Shown piece by piece: positions 14,871 through 22,267 of a stretch of DNA of 25,296 bases. The position numbers and the translations under genes are program-made. The notes under the pieces are model-generated. The model did no database searches, had not been told where the DNA came from, and worked only from the letters and a program-made list of their open reading frames with translations. Source of the DNA: a virus. Numbering within the stretch: the first letter of the stretch is position 1; every line of letters begins with the position of its first letter. The stretch is taken from positions 1 to 25,296 of the IMG/VR virus record IMGVR_UViG_3300034190_002397. One strand, given 5' to 3'.

Positions 14871-15407
14871 ATGGCAGGCATAACAGATAAAAACCCTAGT
14901 AATCCTAATTTTTTACACCCGAATAAATTTATATTTTCGTTTGCGAGAGCACCGAATTTACAATATTTTTGTCAATCGGCAACTGTACCTGGATTATCAA
15001 TTGGTGAAGCTATGTTTAATACACCATTTGTAGATTTGTTTTCACCTGGTGATAAACCAATGTATGATTTATTAAACGTAACATTTTTAATTGATGAAGA
15101 TTTGAAAAGTTGGTTAGAGATTCATGATTGGCTTCGTGCCATGTCATTTCCTGAAGGTTATGCTGATTATAAAAATATGAGTAAATTAAATAAATTTGCC
15201 GGAAATCAACCAAAGTTTCCACAATTTCATGATGCTTCACTTACGTTATTTTCATCATCAAATAATCCTAAATTTAGATTTAAATTTAAAGATGCCTTCC
15301 CTACCACACTTTCTACGTTTGTAATTAACTCAGCAGATTCTCCTGATGAGATACTTACAGCTGATGCTACATTCAGATTTGCCTATTATGATATTGAAAA
15401 GTTGTAA
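14871..15407 (+). CDS. Tail-tube-fold protein, probable tail completion protein gp3
   Basis: This 178-residue protein has the motif order of a contractile-tail tube protein: NKFIFSFARAPNLQYFCQSA (18-37), VPGLSIGEAMFNTPFVDL (39-56), GDKPMYDLLNVTFLIDEDLK (60-79) and WLEIHDWLRAM (81-91), ending F-R-F-A-YYDI. gp19 in this window follows the same plan (IPGASLG, then TVINDEDF and an ERW helix). In marine T4-like phages the slot between gp23 and uvsY is usually filled by the tail completion/tube terminator gene 3. That is my best name for it, but the fold alone would also suit a tube initiator such as gp54 or gp48. The only upstream ribosome signal is a weak AGAAG touching the ATG. A TATAAATA promoter sits immediately before it. 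Confidence 0.8.
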   Translation: MAGITDKNPSNPNFLHPNKFIFSFARAPNLQYFCQSATVPGLSIGEAMFNTPFVDLFSPGDKPMYDLLNVTFLIDEDLKSWLEIHDWLRAMSFPEGYADYKNMSKLNKFAGNQPKFPQFHDASLTLFSSSNNPKFRFKFKDAFPTTLSTFVINSADSPDEILTADATFRFAYYDIEKL

Positions 15408-15433
15408 AAATTAGTGTATCCTCTAATGAGGAG
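15394..15433 (+). promoter_or_regulatory. Possible sigma70-type promoter and RBS hairpin ahead of uvsY
   Basis: TTGAAA (15394-15399), a 17-base spacer and TATCCT (15417-15422) resemble a bacterial -35/-10 pair. TCCTC (15419-15423), a TAAT loop and GAGGA (15428-15432) form a 5-bp hairpin that would cover the uvsY Shine-Dalgarno GAGGAG in read-through RNA but be absent from RNA begun at about 15429. UvsY is an early/middle function, so a promoter here makes sense. Each element is short and could be chance. Confidence 0.3.
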
Positions 15434-15440
15434 ATAAATT

Positions 15441-15875
15441 ATGAAACAAATTGATGAACTATTAGAATTATGGAAAAAAGACTGTGATATAGATCGCACA
15501 GAACCAGGTAAAGAATTATCTAAAGTACCTAGTTTACACAGCAAATATCTCAACATTCTATCAAGACATAGACTACTTTCAAAAGACGCTGAGTTTAAGT
15601 ATATGAAGCTCAGAAGAATAAAGTGGGAATATTATACAGGTAAAATGAGTGAGGAAGATTTGAAGGAGAGAGGGTGGGAACCTTTTCAATATGTACTCAA
15701 ATCCGAATTGAATACATATTTAGAGAGTGATACTGATTTAAACAAGTATATGGCTACAAAAGCTTATCATGATGAAATAGTAGAACTTTGTACAAGTATA
15801 TTAAAAGAATTAAACAGTAGAACTTATCAACTTAGATCATTAATTGATTGGGAAAAATTCATTGGCGGTATGTAA
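15441..15875 (+). CDS. uvsY: Recombination mediator UvsY
   Basis: This 144-residue protein matches T4 UvsY (137 residues), the mediator that loads the UvsX recombinase on single-stranded DNA coated with gp32. Characteristic parts are the opening LLELWKKDCDIDRTEPGKEL (7-26), the middle SLHSKYLNILSRHRLLSKDA (31-50) with KLRRIKWEYYTGKMSEEDL, and the C-terminal helix with SRTYQLRSLIDWEKFIGGM. T4 UvsY has the equivalent order, including the short acidic-to-basic YYSG segment and the C-terminal SRGFAIKHIQDMRAFEAG-type helix. GAGGAG supplies a strong ribosome site eight bases before ATG. It is directly followed by uvsW, as in marine relatives, and UvsX must lie elsewhere in the genome. Confidence 0.92.
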   Translation: MKQIDELLELWKKDCDIDRTEPGKELSKVPSLHSKYLNILSRHRLLSKDAEFKYMKLRRIKWEYYTGKMSEEDLKERGWEPFQYVLKSELNTYLESDTDLNKYMATKAYHDEIVELCTSILKELNSRTYQLRSLIDWEKFIGGM

Positions 15876-15887
15876 AGATATATATTA

Positions 15888-17354
15888 ATGGCAGATATAA
15901 TTTTAAATAAATTAAACGAATCTTTTTTAAAAGTCGAATGTGAACCACACTATGAAATGGAATTATCTTCTTATTTTACTTTCTACGTTCCTGGTTATCG
16001 TTTCATGCCTGCTTACAAGAGCCGAGCATGGAATGGACAAATTTGTTTATTCAACAGACGTAACCACACGATATATTATGGCCTCATACCACACATAAAA
16101 AAATTTTGTTCCGAGAGAGATTATAAGCTTGAACTTTCTCCAGATGTTAACATAACATATTCATTAAGTCTAGTTGAGGCAGTAGACTTTATTAAGACAT
16201 TAGATTTACCTTTTGAGGTTAGAGATTATCAATTACAATCATTTGTACAATGTATAAGAAATAAAAGAAGGCTCATATTATCACCAACAGCCTCTGGTAA
16301 ATCATTAATCTTATATCTAATTGTTCGATACTTAATGAAAGATCATGATAAAGGTCTTTTAATCGTACCTACAACTTCCCTTGTTGAACAAATGTTTACA
16401 GATTTCAAATCTTATGGTTTCGATTCTGATAAACATTGTCATCGCCAGTATTCAGGTAAAGAAAAACACACAAATAGTTTTCTAACAATATCTACATGGC
16501 AATCTGTTTATAAAAACGATAAAGAATACTTTGAACAATTTGATTTTGTAATTGGTGATGAAGCACATCAGTTTAAAGCTAAATCACTTACTACAATACT
16601 ATCAAATTGTATTAACTCTAAATATAGGATAGGAACAACAGGCACCTTAGATGGTACTCAAACACATAGATTAGTTTTAGAAGGACTCTTTGGCCCTGTT
16701 TATAAAGCTACAACAACATCAGAACTCATAGAGAAAGGACAACTTGCTGATTTTAGAATTAAATGTTTAATTTTAAAATATGATGAATCAATAAGACAAC
16801 AAGCAAGAAAATGGGATTACAATTCAGAAATAGATTACATTGTTAAAAGTGAGGCAAGAAATACTTTTATTCGTAATTTAACTTTGTCTTTGAAAGGTAA
16901 TACATTAATTTTATACCAATATGTAGAGAAACATGGTAAAAATTTGTATGACAATATTCAAAGTAAAGCTGGTAAAAGAAAAACCTTTTTTGTCTTTGGT
17001 GGAACAGATACAGAAATTAGAGAGTCAGTTCGATCAATTCTTGAAAATGAAGATGATGCAATAGTTGTAGCGAGTTATGGTACTTTTAGTACAGGTATTA
17101 ATATTCGCAATCTTCACAATATAATCTTTGCAAGCCCATCAAAATCTAGAATAAGAAATTTACAATCAATAGGAAGAGGACTTCGTAAGAGTGAAACAAA
17201 AGAAAAAGCCACCTTATTTGATATAGCAGATGATTTTCGTATAGGCAAATTTGCCAATTATACGTTGAAACATTTTATAGAAAGGTGTAAAATATATGAT
17301 GAAGAGAAATTCGCCTATAAATTTTATAACATAGAGTTGAAAAATGGAAAATAA
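15888..17354 (+). CDS. uvsW: RNA-DNA/DNA-DNA helicase UvsW
   Basis: This 488-residue superfamily 2 helicase corresponds to T4 UvsW (about 503 residues). UvsW regresses stalled forks, branch-migrates recombination intermediates and removes R-loops, ending origin-dependent replication. Visible motifs are Q-type VRDYQLQSF (111-119), Walker A SPTASGKS (132-139), motif Ia IVPTTSLVEQ (159-168), DEAH (224-227), motif III RIGTTGTL (247-254), and motif VI QSIGRGLRK (426-434). The N-terminal 95 residues (with YRFMPAYKSRAWNGQICLFN, 37-56) match the small UvsW N-terminal domain involved in nucleic-acid binding. The start at 15888 has no clear Shine-Dalgarno and follows uvsY by 12 bases, so coupling is likely. 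Its last codons overlap the next gene by 11 bases. Confidence 0.96.
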   Translation: MADIILNKLNESFLKVECEPHYEMELSSYFTFYVPGYRFMPAYKSRAWNGQICLFNRRNHTIYYGLIPHIKKFCSERDYKLELSPDVNITYSLSLVEAVDFIKTLDLPFEVRDYQLQSFVQCIRNKRRLILSPTASGKSLILYLIVRYLMKDHDKGLLIVPTTSLVEQMFTDFKSYGFDSDKHCHRQYSGKEKHTNSFLTISTWQSVYKNDKEYFEQFDFVIGDEAHQFKAKSLTTILSNCINSKYRIGTTGTLDGTQTHRLVLEGLFGPVYKATTTSELIEKGQLADFRIKCLILKYDESIRQQARKWDYNSEIDYIVKSEARNTFIRNLTLSLKGNTLILYQYVEKHGKNLYDNIQSKAGKRKTFFVFGGTDTEIRESVRSILENEDDAIVVASYGTFSTGINIRNLHNIIFASPSKSRIRNLQSIGRGLRKSETKEKATLFDIADDFRIGKFANYTLKHFIERCKIYDEEKFAYKFYNIELKNGK

Positions 17355-17757
17355 AGAAATCAAAATAATAAGATTAAAGTCCGGAGAAGATGTAATAGCC
17401 ACTTTCACAGAAAATAAAAAAGAGAAGAGAGTGACTTTAGAAAATCCAATGCACATAATTTTCAAAAGATCACCCACATCTGAAGGCATAACTCCAATGA
17501 TGTATATGTATCCTTGGGTACCAGTAGAAATGGTAGAGAAAGACATAGCGTTTATAGATTCTGTAAATGTTTTAACTACATTTCAACCAAAAGGTGAGAT
17601 GATAGAATATTATGAAAACGTAATCATTGATGCAAAAGAAAGAGCTAAAAAATTAGGTGATCAAAAAGTTTTTGAAGAAGATATTGAATATGATGATGAT
17701 ATAGATGAAATTAAAGAAGCTTTGAGAGAAAGAAAAACAAAAAAAATGGTGCATTAA
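17344..17757 (+). CDS. Sm-like (LSm-type) small protein, putative
   Basis: This 137-residue protein begins with a segment that reads like the first half of an Sm fold: IKIIRLKSGEDVIATFTENK (6-25), then KRVTLENPMHIIF (28-40). It is followed by MYMYPWVPVEMVEKDIAFID (53-72) and a second strand pair, VNVLTTFQPKGEMIEYY (75-91). Small proteins with this K-I-x-R-L-x-S-G-E-D-V pattern recur in marine phages. A hexameric RNA-binding ring is possible by analogy with Hfq, but no RNA-binding residues can be assigned. The C-terminal 50 residues are acidic then basic (EEDIEYDDDIDEIKEALRER, 111-130) and look helical or disordered. It overlaps uvsW by 11 bases and touches the next gene through TAATG, so it is co-translated with both. 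Confidence 0.6.
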   Translation: MENKEIKIIRLKSGEDVIATFTENKKEKRVTLENPMHIIFKRSPTSEGITPMMYMYPWVPVEMVEKDIAFIDSVNVLTTFQPKGEMIEYYENVIIDAKERAKKLGDQKVFEEDIEYDDDIDEIKEALRERKTKKMVH

Positions 17758-18425
17758 TGGATTATAAAGATGTGATTGTAAAAAAACCTTGGGGTCAAGA
17801 ATACCTTTGTTATCATAACAAAGAAATTGCCATTTGGTTTTTACATATAAAAAAAGGAGAAAAAACTTCCTTGCATTGTCACCCAAATAAAAATACTGGC
17901 TTTGTTGTTCTTAAAGGGCAAACAAAGTTGTCATTTATAAGAGGTGGTGTTGACATATATGGTTTAAATAAAATTAATATATTTCGTTCAAGGTTTCATT
18001 CTACATATGCTGTAACAGATTCTTTTATATTTGAGATTGAAACTCCTGAAGATAAAGAAGATTTAGTAAGATTAGAAGATTCTTATGGTAGAGAGGGTGA
18101 AAAGTATGAAAGCTCTAGTCATCATTTACCTAAAAATGATTCTTGTGTGTGGCTAGATGAAGCTTCATTAAGTCCTAAACACTTAGATGTGTGTGGTTGT
18201 TGCATACAACACATGGAAATAATTGATAAAAAAGAGTTACTAAATAAGAAAGAAGAAGAAATATTTGTCATAACAAATGGTGGTTTAGTCACAGATGAGA
18301 ATGGTAAAAGACAAAAAATATTATGGCCAGGTGATGTTATTGATGGTGAAACATTACATAGACTAGCTACTGCATTTAAATTGGATTATAACACAACTGT
18401 ATTACATATAATAAAAAATGTTTGA
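17757..18425 (+). CDS. Bicupin protein, sugar-isomerase-like
   Basis: This 222-residue protein holds two cupin domains. The first begins KKPWGQEYLCYHNKEIAIWF (9-28), the same layout as phosphomannose-isomerase/ManC-type cupins. It then has GEKTSLHCHPNK, in which H40 and H42 are metal ligands, VVLKG as the turn, and H81 as the distal ligand. The second copy (about 165-215) reads EEIFVITNGGLVTDENGK, then WPGDVIDGETLHRLATAF. A CGCC cluster (146-149) between the two might bind metal. Enzymes of this shape isomerise or epimerise sugar phosphates or act as sugar-binding sensors. The exact reaction is not decidable from sequence alone. The gene opens the accessory block; it overlaps the Sm-like gene by one base and the nuclease gene by eight. 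Confidence 0.72.
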   Translation: MDYKDVIVKKPWGQEYLCYHNKEIAIWFLHIKKGEKTSLHCHPNKNTGFVVLKGQTKLSFIRGGVDIYGLNKINIFRSRFHSTYAVTDSFIFEIETPEDKEDLVRLEDSYGREGEKYESSSHHLPKNDSCVWLDEASLSPKHLDVCGCCIQHMEIIDKKELLNKKEEEIFVITNGGLVTDENGKRQKILWPGDVIDGETLHRLATAFKLDYNTTVLHIIKNV

Positions 18426-18900
18426 ATATAACTGTAAAATTATAAAAGTAGTAGATGGCGACACAGTAGATGTTGACATTGATTTAGGATTCGGTCTTTG
18501 GATTCATAATGAACGAATACGAATGTATGGTATAGACACGCCTGAATCTAGAACTAGAGATTTAGTAGAAAAAAAATATGGGATATTTGCAAAAGAATTT
18601 GTAGAGGCACACTTACCTTTAAATAGTATTACAACATTAAGAACAAAAAAAGATAAAGTAGGTAAGTTTGGTCGTGTTTTAGGTGAATTTGTATTGAGAG
18701 AGCCAACTTCTGATTTAACGGGACTTATTAAAATAGAAACGCTCAATCAGTTGATGATTCATTTTAAAATTGGTGTTGCATATCATGGCCAAGCTAAAGA
18801 ATTAATAGAACACGAACATAGAAAAAATAGAGATTTAGTTGACTTGACTTGTTTAGATAATATGAATTGGCCTGTGAAAAAAGATGATACATTTATTTGA
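18418..18900 (+). CDS. Thermonuclease-family (staphylococcal nuclease-like) nuclease
   Basis: This 160-residue protein has the complete SNase catalytic set: KVVDGDTVDVDIDL (10-23), RIRMYGIDTPESR (33-45) and KDKVGKFGRVLGE (78-90). The residues equivalent to Arg35, Asp40, Thr41, Glu43 and Arg87 of the staphylococcal enzyme appear as R35, D40, T41, E43 and R86. No signal peptide is visible, so it would act in the host cytoplasm, perhaps in degrading host nucleic acid or trimming DNA during replication. Small cytoplasmic SNase proteins of this type are common in marine T4-like phages. It overlaps the cupin gene at its 5' end and the HAD gene by 17 bases at its 3' end, so it is embedded in the accessory operon although its role is not metabolic. 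Confidence 0.88.
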   Translation: MFEYNCKIIKVVDGDTVDVDIDLGFGLWIHNERIRMYGIDTPESRTRDLVEKKYGIFAKEFVEAHLPLNSITTLRTKKDKVGKFGRVLGEFVLREPTSDLTGLIKIETLNQLMIHFKIGVAYHGQAKELIEHEHRKNRDLVDLTCLDNMNWPVKKDDTFI

Positions 18901-19378
18901 TTTAGATAAAACATTATGGGATTGCCAAAATAAATACGAAAAAGAAATATGGGCTAAACAATTAGTACCACCTTTCAAATTTGCCACCCATTATTCAGAA
19001 AATATTGTTATTGATGATGTTCTCTCTCGTTGCGAGTTGAGAGAAGGTGTTAAAGATTATTTTAAAAAAATATCAATACCAGAAAATAAAATAGGATTTT
19101 TATCTGTGGGTGCATATCATGGTATGGAAATGGAAAGACAACCTAGTGTTAAATTATTACAAAAGTTCAACATTTACGAATATTTTACACACACTAAAGT
19201 TCTACAATACAAAACTTTTGACAAAAAAGAAATTTTAGAATTAGTTAAAAAAGAGTCTGATGGTGAAGAAATTGTGTTTTATGATGATGATGAAAAAAAT
19301 TTAGATAAAGCTAAGAGTTTAGGTATTAAAGCTGTTGACTCTTTAAATATAAAAAATTGGAATTTGTATGTCGGTTGA
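18884..19378 (+). CDS. HAD-superfamily phosphatase (MDP-1/HAD-IIIC-like)
   Basis: This 164-residue protein carries HAD motif I FDLDKTLWDC (5-14; nucleophile D6, acid/base D8), a serine motif II at GFLSVG (S74), a lysine near residues 114-115 and motif IV FYDDDEKNLDKAKSLG (132-147). The DxDxTLW form is typical of the HAD-IIIC group, which includes magnesium-dependent phosphatase-1 and some sugar or acyl-phosphate phosphatases. The lack of a large cap domain suggests an accessible active site for a sizeable or flexible substrate. Being next to a heptose-type kinase and sugar-isomerase-like cupin, it may remove phosphate from a sugar phosphate, as GmhB does in heptose synthesis. This is inference. 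It overlaps the nuclease gene by 17 bases and the radical SAM gene by 11. Confidence 0.78.
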   Translation: MIHLFDLDKTLWDCQNKYEKEIWAKQLVPPFKFATHYSENIVIDDVLSRCELREGVKDYFKKISIPENKIGFLSVGAYHGMEMERQPSVKLLQKFNIYEYFTHTKVLQYKTFDKKEILELVKKESDGEEIVFYDDDEKNLDKAKSLGIKAVDSLNIKNWNLYVG

Positions 19379-20879
19379 TATTCTTTTTGTACACCCTAAT
19401 GCCTCTGAAAAAATTTACCAAGGATTATCATCTAGAAATTCTGCCATAGAACCACCTATTTGGGCTGCTATGTTGGCCAAAAGTGTTCTATCATTAGGAT
19501 ACAGAGCTGAATTAATTGATGCTGAAGTTGAAGGTTTAAGTTATACAGAAACAGCTAAAAGAATTTTTGTATATAAACCTAGAATAGTATGTTTTGTAGT
19601 TTATGGCCAACAACCTAGTGCATCATCTCAGAACATGGAAGGTGCTACAAAAGTATCCGAAATATTTAAACTACTTGAACCCGAAAGTTTTGTATTATAT
19701 GTTGGTGGTCATGTTTCAGCTTTACCTGTTGAAACATTAGAGAAGCATAGTGAGATTGATGCAGTATGTCAGAATGAAGGTGTATATACAATAAATCAAC
19801 TAATACAATCTAATTTATCTCACGAACAATTGAGGAATGTAGAAGGTCTGGTTTATAAAGTAGACAATCAAATTATAGTAAACAAACCATCACCAGTTGT
19901 ACCTAAAAAACATTTAGAACGTGATTTACCTGGAATGGCATGGGAGTTATTACCAAATTTAAAAAATTATAGAACAGCTGGTTGGCACTCTTGGTCAAAT
20001 AATACAGAGAAACAACCTTTTGCAGCTTTATATACAAGTCTTGGCTGCCCCTATAAATGTTCTTTCTGTATGATAAACATTATTAACAGAACAAAACCTG
20101 GACCTGAAATAACAAGTGAAGATAGTAATATATTTCGTTGGTGGTCACCAGAGTTTATCATAAAACAATTCGACCATATTGCAGAACAAGGTGTAAAGAA
20201 TGTAAAGATTGCTGATGAATTATTTGTTTTAAATCCTAACCACTTTATAAAAATATGTGATTTAATAATTGAAAGAGGTTATGATTTTAATATTTGGGCA
20301 TACTCAAGAGTTGATACTTGTAAACCACAATACTTAGAGAAATTAAAACAAGCCGGTGTAAATTGGCTTGGACTTGGTATAGAAAATCCTAACAATGTAT
20401 TAAGACAAGAAATACACAAAGGTGGATTTAAAGATGTGAAAGTTTTAGATTTGATTAATACAGTTCGTGATGCTGGTATAAATGTGGGTGGTAATTACAT
20501 ATTTGGTTTACCTTATGATACACATGAAACAATGCAAGATACTTTAGATTTTGCATTAGAAAATCCAACAGAAATGGCCAATTTTTATTCTGCTATGGCC
20601 TATCCAGGAAGTCCACTACATAAGGAAGCTAGAAAAAATAAAATTATTTTACCAGAAACATATGCAGGTTATAGCCAACACTCATACGAAACACAAAACT
20701 TATCAAATGATTATTTAAAGGCATCAGAAATTTTAGAGTTTAGAGATTATGCTTGGGATACTTACCACTCACATCCAAAATATTTAAGTCTAATGCAACA
20801 TAAGTTTGGTAAAAAAGCTGTAGATGAATTAGATAGTACAAAGAAAGTTAAATTGAAAAGAAAATTATTAGGAGATTGA
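19368..20879 (+). CDS. Cobalamin-binding-domain radical SAM enzyme
   Basis: This 503-residue protein joins an N-terminal B12-binding-type domain (about 1-150: DILFVHPNA, EPPIWAAMLAKSVLSLGYRA, VGGHVSALP) to a radical SAM TIM barrel. The barrel has the CxxxCxxC cluster motif CPYKCSFC (C227, C231, C234), ADELFV and LGLGIENPNNVLRQEIHKGG. A C-terminal helical tail follows (FRDYAWDTYHSHPKYLSLMQ). This is the architecture of class B radical SAM methylases and of related enzymes that rearrange carbon skeletons. The N-terminal domain lacks a clear DxHxxG B12-ligand motif, as in many members of the family. Such a gene is uncommon in phages. Its start is internal to the HAD gene by 11 bases and its end is one base from the next gene. 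The substrate is unknown. Confidence 0.88.
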   Translation: MSVDILFVHPNASEKIYQGLSSRNSAIEPPIWAAMLAKSVLSLGYRAELIDAEVEGLSYTETAKRIFVYKPRIVCFVVYGQQPSASSQNMEGATKVSEIFKLLEPESFVLYVGGHVSALPVETLEKHSEIDAVCQNEGVYTINQLIQSNLSHEQLRNVEGLVYKVDNQIIVNKPSPVVPKKHLERDLPGMAWELLPNLKNYRTAGWHSWSNNTEKQPFAALYTSLGCPYKCSFCMINIINRTKPGPEITSEDSNIFRWWSPEFIIKQFDHIAEQGVKNVKIADELFVLNPNHFIKICDLIIERGYDFNIWAYSRVDTCKPQYLEKLKQAGVNWLGLGIENPNNVLRQEIHKGGFKDVKVLDLINTVRDAGINVGGNYIFGLPYDTHETMQDTLDFALENPTEMANFYSAMAYPGSPLHKEARKNKIILPETYAGYSQHSYETQNLSNDYLKASEILEFRDYAWDTYHSHPKYLSLMQHKFGKKAVDELDSTKKVKLKRKLLGD

Positions 20880-20880
20880 T

Positions 20881-21414
20881 ATGAATTTGATGAAAGCATT
20901 AATTATAACATGGGAAAACTTTCAAGACCAGGAAGTTGTTTATCCTTATTACAGGCTAAAAGAAGAAACTGATGATGTAAAAATTATATCTAATGTAACA
21001 GGTAGATTTCATGGCATCATGGGTGTAAATATGACCTCTCATGATACGTTAGATAATTTAACAAATTATTCTAATTATGATTTTTTAGTTTTACCTGGAG
21101 GTGTTAAGTCATTAGAAAAACTAAGACAAGAAAAAGATGTCTTAGAGTTTATTCGCCAATGGGATGTAGATGGTAAATTGATAGCTTCAACTTGTCATGG
21201 CGCTCAGTTGATGATATCCGCTAAAATTACAGAAGGTAGAAAAATAAGTGGTTATTATAGTATTAAAGATGATATAAACAATTCTGGTGCAATATATGTT
21301 GATGCACCTTCTGTTAGTGATGGTAATATTGTATCTTCACCACACTACGATCATATGGGTGCTTGGATGAAAGAGGCAATTACATTATATTATGCAAACG
21401 CTGAACGAGGATAA
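20881..21414 (+). CDS. DJ-1/PfpI-family protein
   Basis: This 177-residue protein has the flavodoxin-like DJ-1/PfpI fold: MKALIITWENFQDQEVVYPY (4-23) with the conserved Glu at 18, YDFLVLPGG (66-74), and the nucleophile elbow ASTCHGAQLM (102-111; C105, H106). The C-terminal region SDGNIVSSPHYDHMGAWMKE closes the fold. Family members include proteases/deglycases (PfpI, YajL), hydratases and glyoxalase-III-type enzymes acting on reactive aldehydes and ketones. Such a function would suit a pathway producing reactive sugar intermediates from the neighbouring TPP enzyme. The call to the family is firm, the biochemical role is not. The start at 20881 follows AGGAG six bases away. It overlaps the E1 alpha gene by 23 bases, so the two are coupled. 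Confidence 0.88.
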   Translation: MNLMKALIITWENFQDQEVVYPYYRLKEETDDVKIISNVTGRFHGIMGVNMTSHDTLDNLTNYSNYDFLVLPGGVKSLEKLRQEKDVLEFIRQWDVDGKLIASTCHGAQLMISAKITEGRKISGYYSIKDDINNSGAIYVDAPSVSDGNIVSSPHYDHMGAWMKEAITLYYANAERG

Positions 21415-22267
21415 ACTCCTTAGAATACATATTAAGGCATCATATTGTAGGGCGTTTGAAGAAGAAGTTTTTGACCTTGTACAAAAAAAGATAATTAAAA
21501 TACCAGTTTATCTTTCCGCTGGGCAAGAATATATATCAGCAACTTTATCTCAATTATTACTTGATGTTGATAAACAGATATTCATACAACACAGAGGTCA
21601 TTCAACCTATCTAAATTTTGGTCGTATGGAACATAATTATAATGAACCAGGTTTAGATCCTATTTACGAGCTTCATATGAAATATTTGGCTCTAGAATTA
21701 TTGGGTGATAAAAAAGGTTGTGCAAATGGTATGGGTGGTTCTGCCTCAATACAATCAAAGAAAAATAACATATATGGTCATGATGGTCTTATGGGTTCTC
21801 ATGGCCCTATTGCCACAGGTGCCTGTTATGGTAATAAAAAATTCACTCTTTGTTTTATTGGTGATGCAGCTGCTGAAGAAGATTATTTTTTAGGTGCTTT
21901 AGGTTGGGCATCAACAAAAAAATTACCAATATGGTTTATCGTTGAAGATAATAATCTCTCTATTCTTACCGAGAAAAAAGTTAGAAGAAACTGGGAGATG
22001 AATGATGTTGCAAAAGCTTTCAAAATGAAATCACATAGTTGTACTGATGATCCAAAAGATTTAGCTCTTCGTTTCTATAAAACTTCAATTGAAGAGCCTG
22101 CATTGTTTAATGTAAAAACTAATCGTTTATTTTGGCACGCTGGTGCAGGTATAGATGACCCTGATACACCAGACTTACATAAAAAATACATCAAATATTT
22201 TGGACCTAAATACAGTAAAGAAGCAAAAGATTATGTGAAAGAACTGTGGAAAAAATGGTTAACGTAA
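21392..22267 (+). CDS. Thiamine-diphosphate-dependent dehydrogenase/transketolase-like E1 alpha subunit
   Basis: This 291-residue protein resembles the E1 alpha chain of 2-oxoacid and acetoin dehydrogenases, which bind thiamine diphosphate. Ordered motifs are HRGHSTYL (67-74), GCANGMGGSAS (109-119, equivalent to the GKGGSMH region), GSHGPIATGACYG (135-147) and the TPP-binding GDAAAEED (157-164), ending at N188 in EDNN. The usual second glycine of GDG is replaced by Ala. It is about 30-80 residues shorter than typical bacterial E1 alpha, mainly at the N-terminus and in the C-terminal phosphorylation-loop region. It is paired with an E1 beta gene that overlaps it by 13 bases. No E2 or E3 gene is here, so a stand-alone acyloin/decarboxylase or transketolase-like reaction is more plausible than a dehydrogenase complex. 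Confidence 0.87.
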   Translation: MQTLNEDKLLRIHIKASYCRAFEEEVFDLVQKKIIKIPVYLSAGQEYISATLSQLLLDVDKQIFIQHRGHSTYLNFGRMEHNYNEPGLDPIYELHMKYLALELLGDKKGCANGMGGSASIQSKKNNIYGHDGLMGSHGPIATGACYGNKKFTLCFIGDAAAEEDYFLGALGWASTKKLPIWFIVEDNNLSILTEKKVRRNWEMNDVAKAFKMKSHSCTDDPKDLALRFYKTSIEEPALFNVKTNRLFWHAGAGIDDPDTPDLHKKYIKYFGPKYSKEAKDYVKELWKKWLT

